Source: Paenibacillus lutimineralis
Lineage (GTDB): Bacteria; Bacillota; Bacilli; Paenibacillales; Paenibacillaceae
Assembly (NCBI RefSeq): GCF_003991425.1
Contig: NZ_CP034346.1
Location: 3,075,501-3,139,500, forward strand
Direction: 5' to 3'
Length of the DNA stretch: 64,000 bases
Shown here: positions 1-7,805 of the stretch, one piece after another
How positions within the stretch are numbered: the stretch's first letter is position 1
Layout of the letters: every line of letters starts with the position of its first letter
Program-made: the position numbers and the translations under genes
The notes under the pieces: generated by a model
The model's database searches: none
What the model was told of the DNA's origin: nothing
What the model saw: the letters and a program-made list of their open reading frames with translations, nothing else

Positions 1-1
1 A

Positions 2-271
2 GCTGAGAAGGCGGTTGATCTGCTGTATGACGGCAACGAATTTACCTTATATGAAGCGGATAAGCTCGACACGAATCATAATCATGGTGCAGGCTGTACC
101 TTCGCGGCTGCTATCGCTGCAGGATTAGCCAAAGGAATGAGCGTCAAGGATGCAGTCTCTAAGGCTAAACAATTCACAACAGCAGCTATTCAAGGCGGAT
201 TTGCTTTTAATCGCTTCGTAGGTCCTGTCTGGCATGGCGCATACAACAAGGCAGAGGCACGCATTGAATAG
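2..271 (+). CDS. Pyridoxine/hydroxymethylpyrimidine kinase, C-terminal part (PdxK/ThiD family)
   Basis: Only the last 89 codons are in the window and the start lies to the left. The reading frame carries NHNHGAGCTF, the anion-hole and catalytic-base region of the ribokinase-fold PdxK/ThiD kinases. The tail contains FVGPVWHGAY, which resembles the C-terminus of the Bacillus PdxK/ThiD-type enzyme. These cytoplasmic enzymes phosphorylate pyridoxine-type vitamers or hydroxymethylpyrimidine using ATP. I cannot choose between vitamin B6 salvage and thiamine synthesis from the C-terminus alone. The gene ends 89 bp before nhaC and belongs to the host chromosome. Confidence 0.75.
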   Translation, partial: AEKAVDLLYDGNEFTLYEADKLDTNHNHGAGCTFAAAIAAGLAKGMSVKDAVSKAKQFTTAAIQGGFAFNRFVGPVWHGAYNKAEARIE

Positions 272-360
272 CAAAGACTCCTTTTGTCCACTCTAAGATC
301 AATCCCTAAAATGATCACCCAATTCAACAGGTGTTTAATACATGATAAGGAGTTCAGCTT

Positions 361-1734
361 ATGAACAAAGAGGTGACTCTAAAAGAAAGCCTATTTCTTT
401 TAGTCGTATTGTTAGCTATTATTGGAGCTTGTATTATCGGTTTAGGAATGGATCCACAAATTCCAATATTAGTCTCACTGGGTGTTATTATCGTATTTGC
501 TAAAATTAAAGGGGCTTCCTGGGATCGGATTCATAAAGGAATCCAGAACGGCATTTCTCCAGGACTGATACCTATACTTATCTTTATGTTAATTGGCGCA
601 TTAATTAGTGTCTGGATTTCAGCAGGTACGATTCAGACTATAATGATATATGGTTTTAAAATTTTATCCGCTAAATACTTTTTGCCTTCCGTATTTGTCA
701 TTTGCGCGGTCGTAGGGATTACGGTAGGCAGCTCATTTACAACGATCTCAACCGTCGGCATCGCATTCTTCGGCATGGGGCAAATTATGGGCTACCATCC
801 TGCAATCACGACTGGTGCTATCATTTCAGGTGCCTTCTTGGGCAACAATATCTCTCCATTATCCGATACCACCAACCTGGCATCGGCCATTGCTGAGGTC
901 GATTTATTCGATCATATCCGTTATATGATGCGTGTTGTCATCCCGGCATTCCTCATCTCCTTAGTCTTCTTCGCAGTCACGGGACATGCCAAGGTATTGA
1001 CAACCGGACAGGAAGTCAATGAACTTGTAAATACACTAAGTACTTCATTCCCTATTTCTGTCGTAACTTTAATTCCCGTTCTCGTGCTCTTCTTATGTGC
1101 TTGGCGGAAGGTACCCGCTATTCCGACATTGCTGTTAAGCATACTGTTCACGATCGGTGTGATTTACATTTATTATCCGCATACCAGCTTATCGGATATT
1201 TCTGCGCTGATGCAAAATGGGTATGTAGCTAATACAGGTGTAGAGAGCGTGGATAAACTGCTTACACGCGGTGGGATTCAGAGTATGATGTGGTCGGTAT
1301 CCTTGATCCTCTTGGCGCTTGCTCTAGGTGGACTACTCGTCGAAATGAATATCATCAAGACGATCATCTCGCGTATTACCTCATTCGTAAGCACAAAAGG
1401 CAAGCTGATCCTTATGACAGGCTTAAGTTCGATAGGTGTCAATCTGCTGCTCGGTGAGCAATATTTGTCGATTATTTTACCAGGTGAAGCATTCAAATCA
1501 CAATACGATGCGATCCAATTGAACCGCAAAGAGATGTCAAGAATATTGGCCAACGGCGGAGCGGCTGTGAACGCTCTGATTCCTTGGGGAGTCAGTGGAG
1601 TATTTATCACGGGTACACTCGGCGTATCCACGCTTGAGTATCTACCGTTTGCTATCTTCTGTATTGTGGCGCCGATCCTAAATATTCTGTACGGGTTCCT
1701 GAGCAGCAGAAAATCGACAAAAACAGCGCATTAA
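361..1734 (+). CDS. nhaC: Na+/H+ antiporter, NhaC family
   Basis: A 457-residue polytopic membrane protein with about eleven to twelve hydrophobic segments, the usual NhaC length. The family hallmark is clear near residues 150-175: GAIISGAFLGNNISPLSDTT. NhaC proteins exchange cytoplasmic Na+ (or related cations or metabolites) for external protons. Some family members are malate/lactate antiporters, so the substrate is not fixed by sequence. An AAGGAG site lies 8 bp before the ATG. A strong terminator follows, so this is probably a single-gene unit. It is the last host gene before the prophage. Confidence 0.88.
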   Translation: MNKEVTLKESLFLLVVLLAIIGACIIGLGMDPQIPILVSLGVIIVFAKIKGASWDRIHKGIQNGISPGLIPILIFMLIGALISVWISAGTIQTIMIYGFKILSAKYFLPSVFVICAVVGITVGSSFTTISTVGIAFFGMGQIMGYHPAITTGAIISGAFLGNNISPLSDTTNLASAIAEVDLFDHIRYMMRVVIPAFLISLVFFAVTGHAKVLTTGQEVNELVNTLSTSFPISVVTLIPVLVLFLCAWRKVPAIPTLLLSILFTIGVIYIYYPHTSLSDISALMQNGYVANTGVESVDKLLTRGGIQSMMWSVSLILLALALGGLLVEMNIIKTIISRITSFVSTKGKLILMTGLSSIGVNLLLGEQYLSIILPGEAFKSQYDAIQLNRKEMSRILANGGAAVNALIPWGVSGVFITGTLGVSTLEYLPFAIFCIVAPILNILYGFLSSRKSTKTAH

Positions 1735-1741
1735 GTTCAAT

Positions 1742-1790
1742 TTTGACGTAAGAAAAGTTGGTAGTAGAGCCAACTTTTTTTACGTCAAAG
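1742..1790 (+). terminator. Terminator after nhaC
   Basis: A long inverted repeat has one arm TTTGACGTAA plus GAAAAGTTGG and the complementary arm CCAACTTTTTTTACGTCAAA, with an 8-nt loop. The T-run lies inside the right arm. It can work in both directions and would shield the prophage left end from nhaC transcription. Confidence 0.8.
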
Positions 1791-1816
1791 TCTAGGCAAA
1801 GTCAGTTTGGTAATAA

Positions 1817-1844
1817 TTGCAAGTGAAAATTATTGCTATATTAT
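1817..1844 (+). promoter_or_regulatory. Possible host promoter formerly driving yerC
   Basis: TTGCAA (1817-1822), a 16-bp gap and TATTAT (1839-1844) resemble a SigA promoter. It abuts the left att core. In the inferred unoccupied chromosome it would lie directly upstream of yerC, now at 54483. It is a weak match and this reading is inference. Confidence 0.35.
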
Positions 1845-1854
1845 GTTATACATA
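1841..1854. other. attL core candidate
   Basis: TTATGTTATACATA is repeated exactly and in the same orientation at 54432-54445. It lies about 100 bp outside the integrase stop codon, where a tyrosine-recombinase core site is expected. No tRNA gene overlaps it. The copies diverge immediately on both sides, so the shared core is 14 bp. Confidence 0.7.
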
Positions 1855-1925
1855 ATACAGGCAGTTGCTAAAAACCTCGCTAATACCAGTGTTTATAAGG
1901 CTCCGCAGGGAAGTGCTCGTAAAAT

Positions 1926-1955
1926 AAAATCACGTAAAAATCACATTCTCTGCAG
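1926..1955. repeat. Left arm-type integrase site candidate
   Basis: Thirty bases containing AAAATCAC twice and ending in TGCAG. A copy with 26 of 30 identities lies at 54300-54329 in the same orientation, inside the right end. Location inside the prophage at both ends fits arm-type binding sites for the N-terminal domain of the integrase rather than the crossover core. Confidence 0.5.
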
Positions 1956-1956
1956 A

Positions 1957-3189
1957 TTAAGCAGATTCGCTTATTTGATTGTTGAATTTAAAGCTCAGAA
2001 TATCGGCAAAATGAATTCTAATCTTCTCATCAGCGTTCTTTTTCATCTTGTTCGTGACATGAGTATAGATCTTAAGTGTTGTATTCGGGTCTTCATGACC
2101 AACCCGTTGCATAACGGTCTTAAGATCTATTTCCGCTTCAGCAAGCATACTCACATGAGTGTGACGCAAGACATGAGGGGTGGCTTTCTTCTTAATACCA
2201 GTTTTCTTCAATATCCTCCTCATCCGGTCCTGAACAACACTTGTGATATATGGGTACCCATTATCACGACAGAATATAAAACCTTCGTCATGAAAAGCTG
2301 GATCGATTTTTTTGTTAAGGGACATAATTGTATTACGACGATCCATTAAAGCTTTGATCAATACCATAACAGACTCATCGATCGTAACCACTCTAATAGA
2401 TCCGATGGTTTTAGGTGGAACCACTTCATATTCCTTCATATTCTTCTTTTCACTGTACAGAGTCTTCGATATACGCACTTCATTAGTCTCGAAGTTAAAA
2501 TCGTTGACTTTCAGAGCGCAAAGTTCACCTGGGCGCATACCGCTAAAAGCTAAAAGATAGAAACGTTCTAAATCTAGTGGCAAACCATGTGTGAAGACGG
2601 CCCCGAGAAACTCTGTTAATTCAGATCTTTCCAAATATTTCTCTTCGATAGGATTACTCTCTATTTCTGCTACCGTAGGAATTCGTTCTGGAATCACCGC
2701 ATCTTTACAAGGATTATCCTCTCTTAATTTATGTTTAATTGCATATTTAAAAATCATGTTAGCCGTAACATGTAAACCTTTCATGGTGTTAAGTGCATAC
2801 TCATCGTCATCTAGCTTATTAAGCATGTCCTGATACATCTTATGGGTAATTTTATTAATCATAACATTTGAGAAAAAACGAAGCAGCAAATTGATATCGT
2901 CAAGACGCTTTTTCTTAGTGGCAGGCTTGATTTTTCGTTTTGAAAAAGTAGCATGCCAGTCATTTGCGACTTCTTCGAAAGTAAGGGGCTTTTTATTTTT
3001 GTCAGCTTCTGCTTGATTCAACAACTTCTCTAATGCAGCTTCAGCCCTTTTCAAGGCTTCCTTCTGCGTAACACCACGCCGTGATATCTGCTTTCTTTTA
3101 CCCGTAATAGGATCAGACGGTCCTTCAATGACACAAACATATTTATAGCCTTGCTTATTTTTGGCTGGTACCTTAGTGTAGCTGGCCAT
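1957..3189 (-). CDS. int: Phage integrase, tyrosine recombinase
   Basis: A 410-residue tyrosine recombinase. Residues 1-60 form an AP2-like arm-binding domain with the pattern DPITGKRKQISRRG. Residues 70-165 form the SAM-like core-binding domain. The catalytic domain shows Arg219 (SGMRPGEL), Lys near 260, HVLRH (339-343), VGHEDPNTT with His365, and the nucleophile Tyr375 (LKIYTH). It would carry out integration and excision at the att cores. It lies at the left end reading outward, and its stop is next to the arm-like repeat. The start ATG has a GGAGG-type site upstream. Confidence 0.95.
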   Translation of the reverse strand: MASYTKVPAKNKQGYKYVCVIEGPSDPITGKRKQISRRGVTQKEALKRAEAALEKLLNQAEADKNKKPLTFEEVANDWHATFSKRKIKPATKKKRLDDINLLLRFFSNVMINKITHKMYQDMLNKLDDDEYALNTMKGLHVTANMIFKYAIKHKLREDNPCKDAVIPERIPTVAEIESNPIEEKYLERSELTEFLGAVFTHGLPLDLERFYLLAFSGMRPGELCALKVNDFNFETNEVRISKTLYSEKKNMKEYEVVPPKTIGSIRVVTIDESVMVLIKALMDRRNTIMSLNKKIDPAFHDEGFIFCRDNGYPYITSVVQDRMRRILKKTGIKKKATPHVLRHTHVSMLAEAEIDLKTVMQRVGHEDPNTTLKIYTHVTNKMKKNADEKIRIHFADILSFKFNNQISESA

Positions 3190-3204
3190 GATTAAAATCC
3201 TCCT

Positions 3205-3831
3205 TTATAACAGACCATGATCCTGATAACCAGGTAAGCCCTTCGCAATCAACTGGTGATCCAGCTGCTGCAGGATTCTTTTTGTTTCGCGTGACCAAGC
3301 AGGTTCATGGCTAAGGTTCTTTAGCTCGCTCCGTTTGCTTTGACGATAACCGTCTATTATTCGTCGTTTAATTTGTTCTATGCGCTTGACTGCAAGTTCA
3401 GGAGGAACGTCGAATACTTCCACCAGGCATGGTATCGCATCCGCCATAGTGGGCAAGATTGGGGTCAGCTGGAATACCATTGACGATGGCATAGCTGCAT
3501 ATAAAACAAACTGCTCGGCCTCGAGCTCTTGCATTTGGGTGTACGATTCAGGCATAGTCATTTGATTACCGGCATGCCTGAGAAGGTGACAGAGCTCATG
3601 GAGGAAATCCAGACGTTGTTGATCTTGTGGCAACCGGTTGTCGATAAACATGCTGTACATGCCGCTGACTGCTTCCAGGGCTCGACTGCCAACTTCTGCA
3701 TAATGGACCCATACATTTAACCGCGTAGACAGCTCATCAATGGTGATCTGATCGGGGGAAGTAATGCCGACACTTACATATGTATGCTCTATAAACTCTT
3801 CCAAAATAGTCATTCGATAATGTTTGACCAT
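3205..3831 (-). CDS. ImmA/IrrE-family metallo-endopeptidase
   Basis: A 208-residue protein with the zinc motif HELCH at residues 78-82, followed by an acidic segment (QELEAEQF, about 103-110) that could supply the third ligand. ImmA/IrrE peptidases cleave XRE repressors encoded beside them, as ImmA cleaves ImmR in ICEBs1, and so control induction. The XRE repressor is three genes upstream (4928-5332) on the same strand. The start has GGAGG 8 bp upstream. The long C-terminal helical tail after residue 150 is unassigned. Confidence 0.85.
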   Translation of the reverse strand: MVKHYRMTILEEFIEHTYVSVGITSPDQITIDELSTRLNVWVHYAEVGSRALEAVSGMYSMFIDNRLPQDQQRLDFLHELCHLLRHAGNQMTMPESYTQMQELEAEQFVLYAAMPSSMVFQLTPILPTMADAIPCLVEVFDVPPELAVKRIEQIKRRIIDGYRQSKRSELKNLSHEPAWSRETKRILQQLDHQLIAKGLPGYQDHGLL

Positions 3832-3916
3832 GGTGATAACCTCCAGCAGGGGAATGTATGTTCGTTTTTAATGTGAAAATAAAAGCCGTTACCGGCTTGA
3901 TCAAATATTTGGAATT

Positions 3917-4234
3917 TTAGTTCGCTTTAAGATGACGAATATCGGTTTCTTGCTCCAAGGATCGGACAGCGAGCGTTTCAAGAATTTTGTCTTGTCGTTG
4001 CTGACTCTTGTTTAGTTCGTCAATATTTTCTTTGATGGCCACCACAACTCCGTGCAGCTGGTGGACATCCATTGAAAGAGCTTCAAGTTTCGCATCAGTC
4101 TCTTCTTGGCGATCGCGGATAGCGCTTGTGATCTGCTGCAGCTCCGCTTGTCCAAATTCGAGGGACTCTAGTTTTTGCAAGATAAGGTCTAGCTTTTGGT
4201 CGTTCACTATTTGTTTCAACTCCTTATTGTTCAA
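3917..4234 (-). CDS. Small coiled-coil protein, function unknown
   Basis: A 105-residue protein that is almost entirely coiled coil, with heptad-like spacing of Leu and Ile from residue 5 to 100. It is rich in Glu, Gln and Lys, and has no membrane segment and no Cys. Its start overlaps the end of the lipoprotein-like gene by 11 bp, implying translational coupling. I do not recognise a family. Location in the lysogeny operon suggests expression in the lysogen. Confidence 0.6.
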   Translation of the reverse strand: MNNKELKQIVNDQKLDLILQKLESLEFGQAELQQITSAIRDRQEETDAKLEALSMDVHQLHGVVVAIKENIDELNKSQQRQDKILETLAVRSLEQETDIRHLKAN

Positions 4235-4910
4235 TTGATAATTCTTTATCTATTGAAGTTAAAATTAAAATAGCTTGCTGCATATATTCATCGGAGCCTT
4301 CTATTATTTGCTTAATCTCAGCTAATGTAGATGGTATGATTTTCCCTGTATCAAACATTTTCTTAGCCTTCTTGATTACTTCAATTCTTAATCCGATAGA
4401 ATCCTGAACTTCTACAGAGAAGGAACCAATCTGTTTTTTGCGATCTTTTTCTAACCCCTTATCAGGAACCTTGTTTAGACGATCATATAGTCGATCGTAT
4501 CTTTTTTCTGCTGTATCAAGTTTTTCATAGCCTTCATAAATATCCATTGAGCCATCTGAAATTTCTGTGAAGGTTTTTATCCAAAGACTATCCCATACTA
4601 AATCGAACTCATCAATAACGGAATCAATTTCCGGTTTAGTGAATTCTGTGTAGTATTCCTTTTGCTTGTCTAAAGGAATACTTGCTTCAGCAGCTTTATC
4701 TTCTGTAGGTGTGTTGGAATTGGAATCGTTCTGGTCCATTTTTTTTGTATTTGAACTACTTTTATCCTCAATTGTTACAGGATCATTCACTGCTTTATCT
4801 TTATTATTGTTTTTTCCTGAACAAGAATTAATAATTGCGAAAGCAATTATTAGAATGACAAACGCCTTGATGAAATTCTTCAAATTAATTCTATCCTTAC
4901 TTTTCCCCAT
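4224..4910 (-). CDS. Putative lipoprotein expressed from the lysogeny operon
   Basis: A 228-residue protein with a basic N-terminus, a hydrophobic stretch (AFVILIIAFAII, residues 15-26) and then NSCSGK. The cysteine fits an imperfect lipobox. A Ser/Asn/Asp-rich linker follows, then an acidic helical domain from about residue 80. It is predicted to be anchored outside the membrane. Lipoproteins beside phage repressors, such as Ltp of TP-J34, block DNA injection by superinfecting phage. The same role is plausible here but rests on position and topology only. Confidence 0.65.
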   Translation of the reverse strand: MGKSKDRINLKNFIKAFVILIIAFAIINSCSGKNNNKDKAVNDPVTIEDKSSSNTKKMDQNDSNSNTPTEDKAAEASIPLDKQKEYYTEFTKPEIDSVIDEFDLVWDSLWIKTFTEISDGSMDIYEGYEKLDTAEKRYDRLYDRLNKVPDKGLEKDRKKQIGSFSVEVQDSIGLRIEVIKKAKKMFDTGKIIPSTLAEIKQIIEGSDEYMQQAILILTSIDKELSIEQ

Positions 4911-4927
4911 CGGCTGGGGGATTTGCT

Positions 4928-5332
4928 CTATTCACCTTGTCTTTGTCCAGGCTTACGCCCCTTTTCTTTCTCCCTCAAGATACTCCATATTTTCCGCATT
5001 TCCTCACGACGCTCTTCAGGAGCGCTCAAGTAGTCTTTAAAAAAGATCCCGTATTCAGGGTTATTAATGAAAGCTTCAAATTCTGCTTGTTCTTTTTCAT
5101 CAAAATCAATTGTTCCACCTGATGAACGAGGTTTGTCAGTTCGTCCTAATAAATAATCTGCGTCAACATCATAAAGATCAGCAAGTTTCGATAACATACC
5201 AGTGTCGGGGTCTCGGTAGTCACGTTCATAATTAGAGAGTACGGTATTGGTTATCCCTAATCTTTCAGCAACGTACATCTGAGACCAACCTCTTTTTTCT
5301 CGTTCCTTTTTTAAACGACTCCCTAAACTCAT
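4928..5332 (-). CDS. XRE-family repressor (CI/ImmR-like)
   Basis: A 134-residue protein with an N-terminal helix-turn-helix in residues 5-65 (MYVAERLGITNTVLSNYERD, then DADYLLGRTD). The acidic C-terminus is rich in Glu and has no LexA-type peptidase, which fits inactivation by the ImmA-like peptidase nearby. It is divergent from the Cro-like gene across a 164-bp operator region. It is the most likely lysogeny repressor. Confidence 0.88.
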   Translation of the reverse strand: MSLGSRLKKEREKRGWSQMYVAERLGITNTVLSNYERDYRDPDTGMLSKLADLYDVDADYLLGRTDKPRSSGGTIDFDEKEQAEFEAFINNPEYGIFFKDYLSAPEERREEMRKIWSILREKEKGRKPGQRQGE

Positions 5333-5360
5333 AAATACATACCGCCTTGTTTATCTTCTT

Positions 5361-5418
5361 ACGTTAAATCATAACAACATTTCACGTTCCGTTAAACATA
5401 ATCCACGAAAAGTTAAAC
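5361..5418. promoter_or_regulatory. Operator repeats in the repressor/Cro intergenic region
   Basis: Two 17-bp direct repeats follow the pattern TYCACGNNNNGTTAAAC: 5381-5397 (TTCACGTTCCGTTAAAC) and 5402-5418 (TCCACGAAAAGTTAAAC), 21 bp apart. That spacing is two helical turns. A half copy, ACGTTAAA, lies at 5361-5368. A further near copy, TCCACGAAAAGTTGAA, lies inside the Cro-like gene at 5693-5708. They are the best operator candidates for the XRE proteins encoded on each side. Confidence 0.65.
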
Positions 5419-5424
5419 TAGTAG

Positions 5425-5453
5425 TTGACTTACACGATATGTGGAATTATAAT
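5425..5453 (+). promoter_or_regulatory. Early rightward promoter
   Basis: TTGACT (5425-5430), a 17-bp spacer and TATAAT (5448-5453), a near-consensus SigA promoter 44 bp upstream of the Cro-like gene. It lies just right of the 17-bp operator repeats, so a repressor bound there would block or overlap RNA polymerase. Confidence 0.8.
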
Positions 5454-5496
5454 AAAAACAACAAATCAACTTTACGTGGAATTGAGGTGATGCAGA

Positions 5497-5751
5497 ATGG
5501 AACTGTTTGAAAGAATTAGAGTTGTTCGTCAATCAAAAGGAATCACGCAAACTTTTGTAGCAACTGAAACGGGGTTGACGATCTCTAATTATAATATGAA
5601 GGAGAATGGCAAAAGAACAATTTCTGCAAATGAATTGGAGTTGATAGCGAAGGCTTTAGGAGTACCGGTTGGGATTTTTTTTGAAGAAAATATCCACGAA
5701 AAGTTGAATATTGAAAGCACATTGTCATCTACTCGAAAGGAGGTGGGGTAA
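5497..5751 (+). CDS. XRE-family regulator (Cro-like)
   Basis: An 84-residue helix-turn-helix protein (residues 5-60; GITQTFVATETGLTISNYN, then LELIAKALGVPVGIFFEE) with a short tail and no effector domain. It is first in the rightward early operon and divergent from the repressor, the usual position of Cro. A near copy of the operator repeat lies inside its 3' end at 5693-5708. The stop touches the TTG start of the next small gene. Confidence 0.85.
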   Translation: MELFERIRVVRQSKGITQTFVATETGLTISNYNMKENGKRTISANELELIAKALGVPVGIFFEENIHEKLNIESTLSSTRKEVG

Positions 5752-5898
5752 TTGGATCACAACATACAAGACATCAGAGAGGTTCGTGAAACACGAGATC
5801 CGGAAGAGGTCAATCAGCTACTGCAAGATGGTTGGGTGATCAATTACATCAACCACGAACCAAGCCGAAGCCGTTATGTTCTTGTGAAATTAAAATAG
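5752..5898 (+). CDS. Small early protein, 48 residues
   Basis: A 48-codon ORF starting at TTG directly after the Cro-like stop. An AAGGAGGTG site (about 5737-5745) supports this start. The product contains LLQDGWVINYI and a basic C-terminus (SRSRYVLVKLK). It resembles the small DUF1737-type proteins in motif only. It is co-transcribed with its neighbours. Function unknown. Confidence 0.6.
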   Translation: MDHNIQDIREVRETRDPEEVNQLLQDGWVINYINHEPSRSRYVLVKLK

Positions 5899-5910
5899 GG
5901 AGGCCACCTG

Positions 5911-6246
5911 ATGTCTACCAATATTTTTAAAATGGATTTCGATGTCGAGTTACTGCAGAAGATGATCAATACAGTAGTTGCTGATGCAGTTGATAAAGCA
6001 ATCGAACGTCACGCTTTTAAAAATACCCTGCCGCCAGTGCTTACAAAAGAACAATTGATGGATCTATTAGATATTAAGGTAACGAAGACAACAGAATTAC
6101 TGAACCGTGAAGATTTCCCAGTAACCAGAGAACTCGGTCGTCCGAGAGTCCTAACCCACCTCTTGTTGTTATGGATTGAAGATCATACAGATTGGGTTAG
6201 AGAAAATGTAGGTGAAAAATCACGTTTAAAGAAAGGCGTTGCCTAG
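5911..6246 (+). CDS. Helix-turn-helix (excisionase-like) DNA-binding protein
   Basis: A 111-residue protein. Residues 45-85 (LTKEQLMDLLDIKVTKTTEL, then FPVTRELGRPRVL) match the pattern of winged-helix excisionase/MerR-like domains that recognise DNA through a short helix and a wing. It lies in the early operon. It could be the excisionase or an early regulator. The sequence alone does not decide. Confidence 0.7.
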   Translation: MSTNIFKMDFDVELLQKMINTVVADAVDKAIERHAFKNTLPPVLTKEQLMDLLDIKVTKTTELLNREDFPVTRELGRPRVLTHLLLLWIEDHTDWVRENVGEKSRLKKGVA

Positions 6247-6248
6247 CA

Positions 6249-6494
6249 ATGCGATTCCGTTGGCTTAAACAGACGTCTCGATCAGCTTGCATCTCTGCGA
6301 TTGTAATCAGAAGTTTTGTAAAAGGAATGGATCTGGAAGAGGCTGTGAAATCTTCGCTTCCGCATTATTCGGTCAATCCAGAATCAATCTCTCAACTGGA
6401 ATATAGAAGGTTACTTAAGGATGCAAAGGTTGAGTTAAAGAGGGTAGAAGAAAGCCGCCGGAGTTGTACGGGCTACCAGCGGCGAAGGGGATAA
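6249..6494 (+). CDS. Small basic early protein, unknown
   Basis: An 81-residue protein starting 2 bp after the preceding gene. It is rich in Arg, Lys and Ser, with a helical middle (LEYRRLLKDAKVELKRVEES). No conserved domain recognised. Spacing and strand support a real gene in the early operon, but the ribosome binding site is weak. Confidence 0.45.
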   Translation: MRFRWLKQTSRSACISAIVIRSFVKGMDLEEAVKSSLPHYSVNPESISQLEYRRLLKDAKVELKRVEESRRSCTGYQRRRG

Positions 6495-6583
6495 GGGAAG
6501 GGGTACAACTTGAACTAAAAACAGCATACAACTAAATGCCTTCCCTGTCTGTTCGAATTTCGATCAAGAGAGGAGGTATCAAA

Positions 6584-6844
6584 TTGAAGATTGGATTTGG
6601 GTATGGAGTGATTGTAAAAGCGCTACGGACAAGAAAAGGATGGAGCCAAGAAGAACTTGCTCAGAATGTCCATATGTCTCGCAGCGCGATAAGTAAGTTG
6701 GAGAATGACCAGCAAACACTAGATGTCCCAACACTAATGCAACTCATACAGGCTACAAATGCACCAGAAGTTGTTGTAGCAATACTTTGCGGTATGGATG
6801 GGATCACTTTGATGCAACAATTAATGACTTTAGTAGGAGGATGA
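6584..6844 (+). CDS. XRE-family helix-turn-helix protein
   Basis: An 86-residue protein from a TTG start chosen because GGAGG lies at 6572-6576. A longer frame from 6536 lacks such a site. The HTH covers about residues 8-60 (GWSQEELAQNVHMSRSAISK and LENDQQTLDVPTLMQLI). A third XRE protein outside the immunity switch may regulate early or middle genes. The next gene overlaps at the ATGA junction. Confidence 0.8.
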   Translation: MKIGFGYGVIVKALRTRKGWSQEELAQNVHMSRSAISKLENDQQTLDVPTLMQLIQATNAPEVVVAILCGMDGITLMQQLMTLVGG

Positions 6845-7128
6845 TGGATTTGGATAGAGAGATGTTAGTAGCACAAGCGCTTGAAGCTGGACAAGCAGCT
6901 AAACATAACTTGGAGATGATTATGCGGGAACCGGAGCGGATGGTATCTTCCAAGAAATTAGTGGACGGTATCGCTTATCTGAACACTATGATCAAATTCG
7001 CGGAAGCAGAAGTGCAAACGAAAAACGACCGCCGGCCAGGGCAGTCGAATTTGAGAACACGTCTTAAGAGTCTCTTGCTGTCCATTTTACTTGTTGAACG
7101 TCGTGAAGGCAAGGGGGAAACAGCATAA
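6841..7128 (+). CDS. Hypothetical helical phage protein
   Basis: Up to 95 residues. The ATG at 6841 overlaps the previous stop and lies directly after GGAGG, so TTG 6850 may be the functional start. The N-terminal half is helical and acidic (LVAQALEAGQAAKHNLEMIM) and the C-terminus is basic. No family recognised. The stop overlaps the next ATG, so this is part of a tightly packed operon. Confidence 0.6.
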   Translation: MMDLDREMLVAQALEAGQAAKHNLEMIMREPERMVSSKKLVDGIAYLNTMIKFAEAEVQTKNDRRPGQSNLRTRLKSLLLSILLVERREGKGETA

Positions 7129-7415
7129 TGGACCGTCGTTGGATAGCTTTGCTCCACATTTTCAAGAATACACCGCGGTTAGAACCGTTTTTAACAACGC
7201 ATTACATGAACCCGAAGCGAGGGGTTCTTCATATTCAACGACTTCGGGCAGCTTCAAAAGGCTGGTCGCGGTCGGAGAAGTTCATGCTAGTTCTGGCTTT
7301 TCACTTTTACAATGAGTCAAACAAAGTGAACATTTCAGACATGGATTATCTGGACTTTCACCATAAGGAAGTGGCCTTCGAGGCGCTTCGCATTAGATTT
7401 AATAATAACTATTAA
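7128..7415 (+). CDS. Hypothetical phage protein, 95 residues
   Basis: Starts within the TAATG junction with the preceding gene. The product has a basic N-terminus (RRWIALLHIF) and a conserved-looking core with WSRSEKFMLVLAFHFYN and NISDMDYLDF. Its high aromatic content suggests a compact fold. I do not recognise a function. Confidence 0.6.
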   Translation: MDRRWIALLHIFKNTPRLEPFLTTHYMNPKRGVLHIQRLRAASKGWSRSEKFMLVLAFHFYNESNKVNISDMDYLDFHHKEVAFEALRIRFNNNY

Positions 7416-7430
7416 AAGGAGTAATTAACT

Positions 7431-7691
7431 ATGGCTATGAAATCAACTGGAATCGTAAGAAACGTGGACGAGCTTGGACGGGTAGTAATTCCTAAGGAGT
7501 TACGCCGCACATTGGGGATCGGTGAGAAGGATCCACTCGAGATCTTCACTTATGGAGAACAGATCATTCTTCGAAAATATGTGCCAGGTTGCATTCTTAC
7601 TGGTGATACTGAGGACCTTATTGATTTCAAAGGTAAGTTGGTCAGCAAGGCTGCCATTCGAGAGATGGCGGCTGCAGCAGGACTTCATTAA
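7431..7691 (+). CDS. AbrB/SpoVT-family transcription regulator
   Basis: An 86-residue protein whose first 45 residues are the AbrB swapped-hairpin DNA-binding domain: STGIVRNVDELGRVVIPKEL and RRTLGIGEKDPLEIF. The short C-terminus is helical. AbrB-like proteins bind DNA as dimers or tetramers. Phage copies may mimic or interfere with the host transition-state regulator. An AAAGGAG site precedes the start. A strong imperfect hairpin follows (7712-7763). Confidence 0.88.
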   Translation: MAMKSTGIVRNVDELGRVVIPKELRRTLGIGEKDPLEIFTYGEQIILRKYVPGCILTGDTEDLIDFKGKLVSKAAIREMAAAAGLH

Positions 7692-7711
7692 CAGACAAGG
7701 CTTCGGCCCTG

Positions 7712-7763
7712 TCTCCCGGCATCAGACGGTTTTCTAACCTTTTCTCCGTTTGGTGCCGAGAGA
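7712..7763 (+). other. Long RNA-type hairpin after the AbrB-like gene
   Basis: Arms TCTCCCGGCATCAGACGG (7712-7729) and CCGTTTGGTGCCGAGAGA (7746-7763) pair over 18 positions with four G-U type pairs on the plus-strand RNA, around a 16-nt pyrimidine-rich loop. No T-run follows, so this is more likely an RNA-stability or processing element than a terminator. Confidence 0.5.
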
Positions 7764-7805
7764 TGCGGCCGACCGCATCAATATCTTTAGAAAGGAGGAT
7801 ATTCA

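Noticed and set aside
1807..2349. 180-codon ORF at the left att region
   Set aside because: It overlaps the 3' end of the integrase in antisense and crosses the att core. No family pattern.
4666..5040. Hydrophobic plus-strand ORF opposite the lipoprotein and repressor genes
   Set aside because: Shadow of two well-supported minus-strand genes, no ribosome site.
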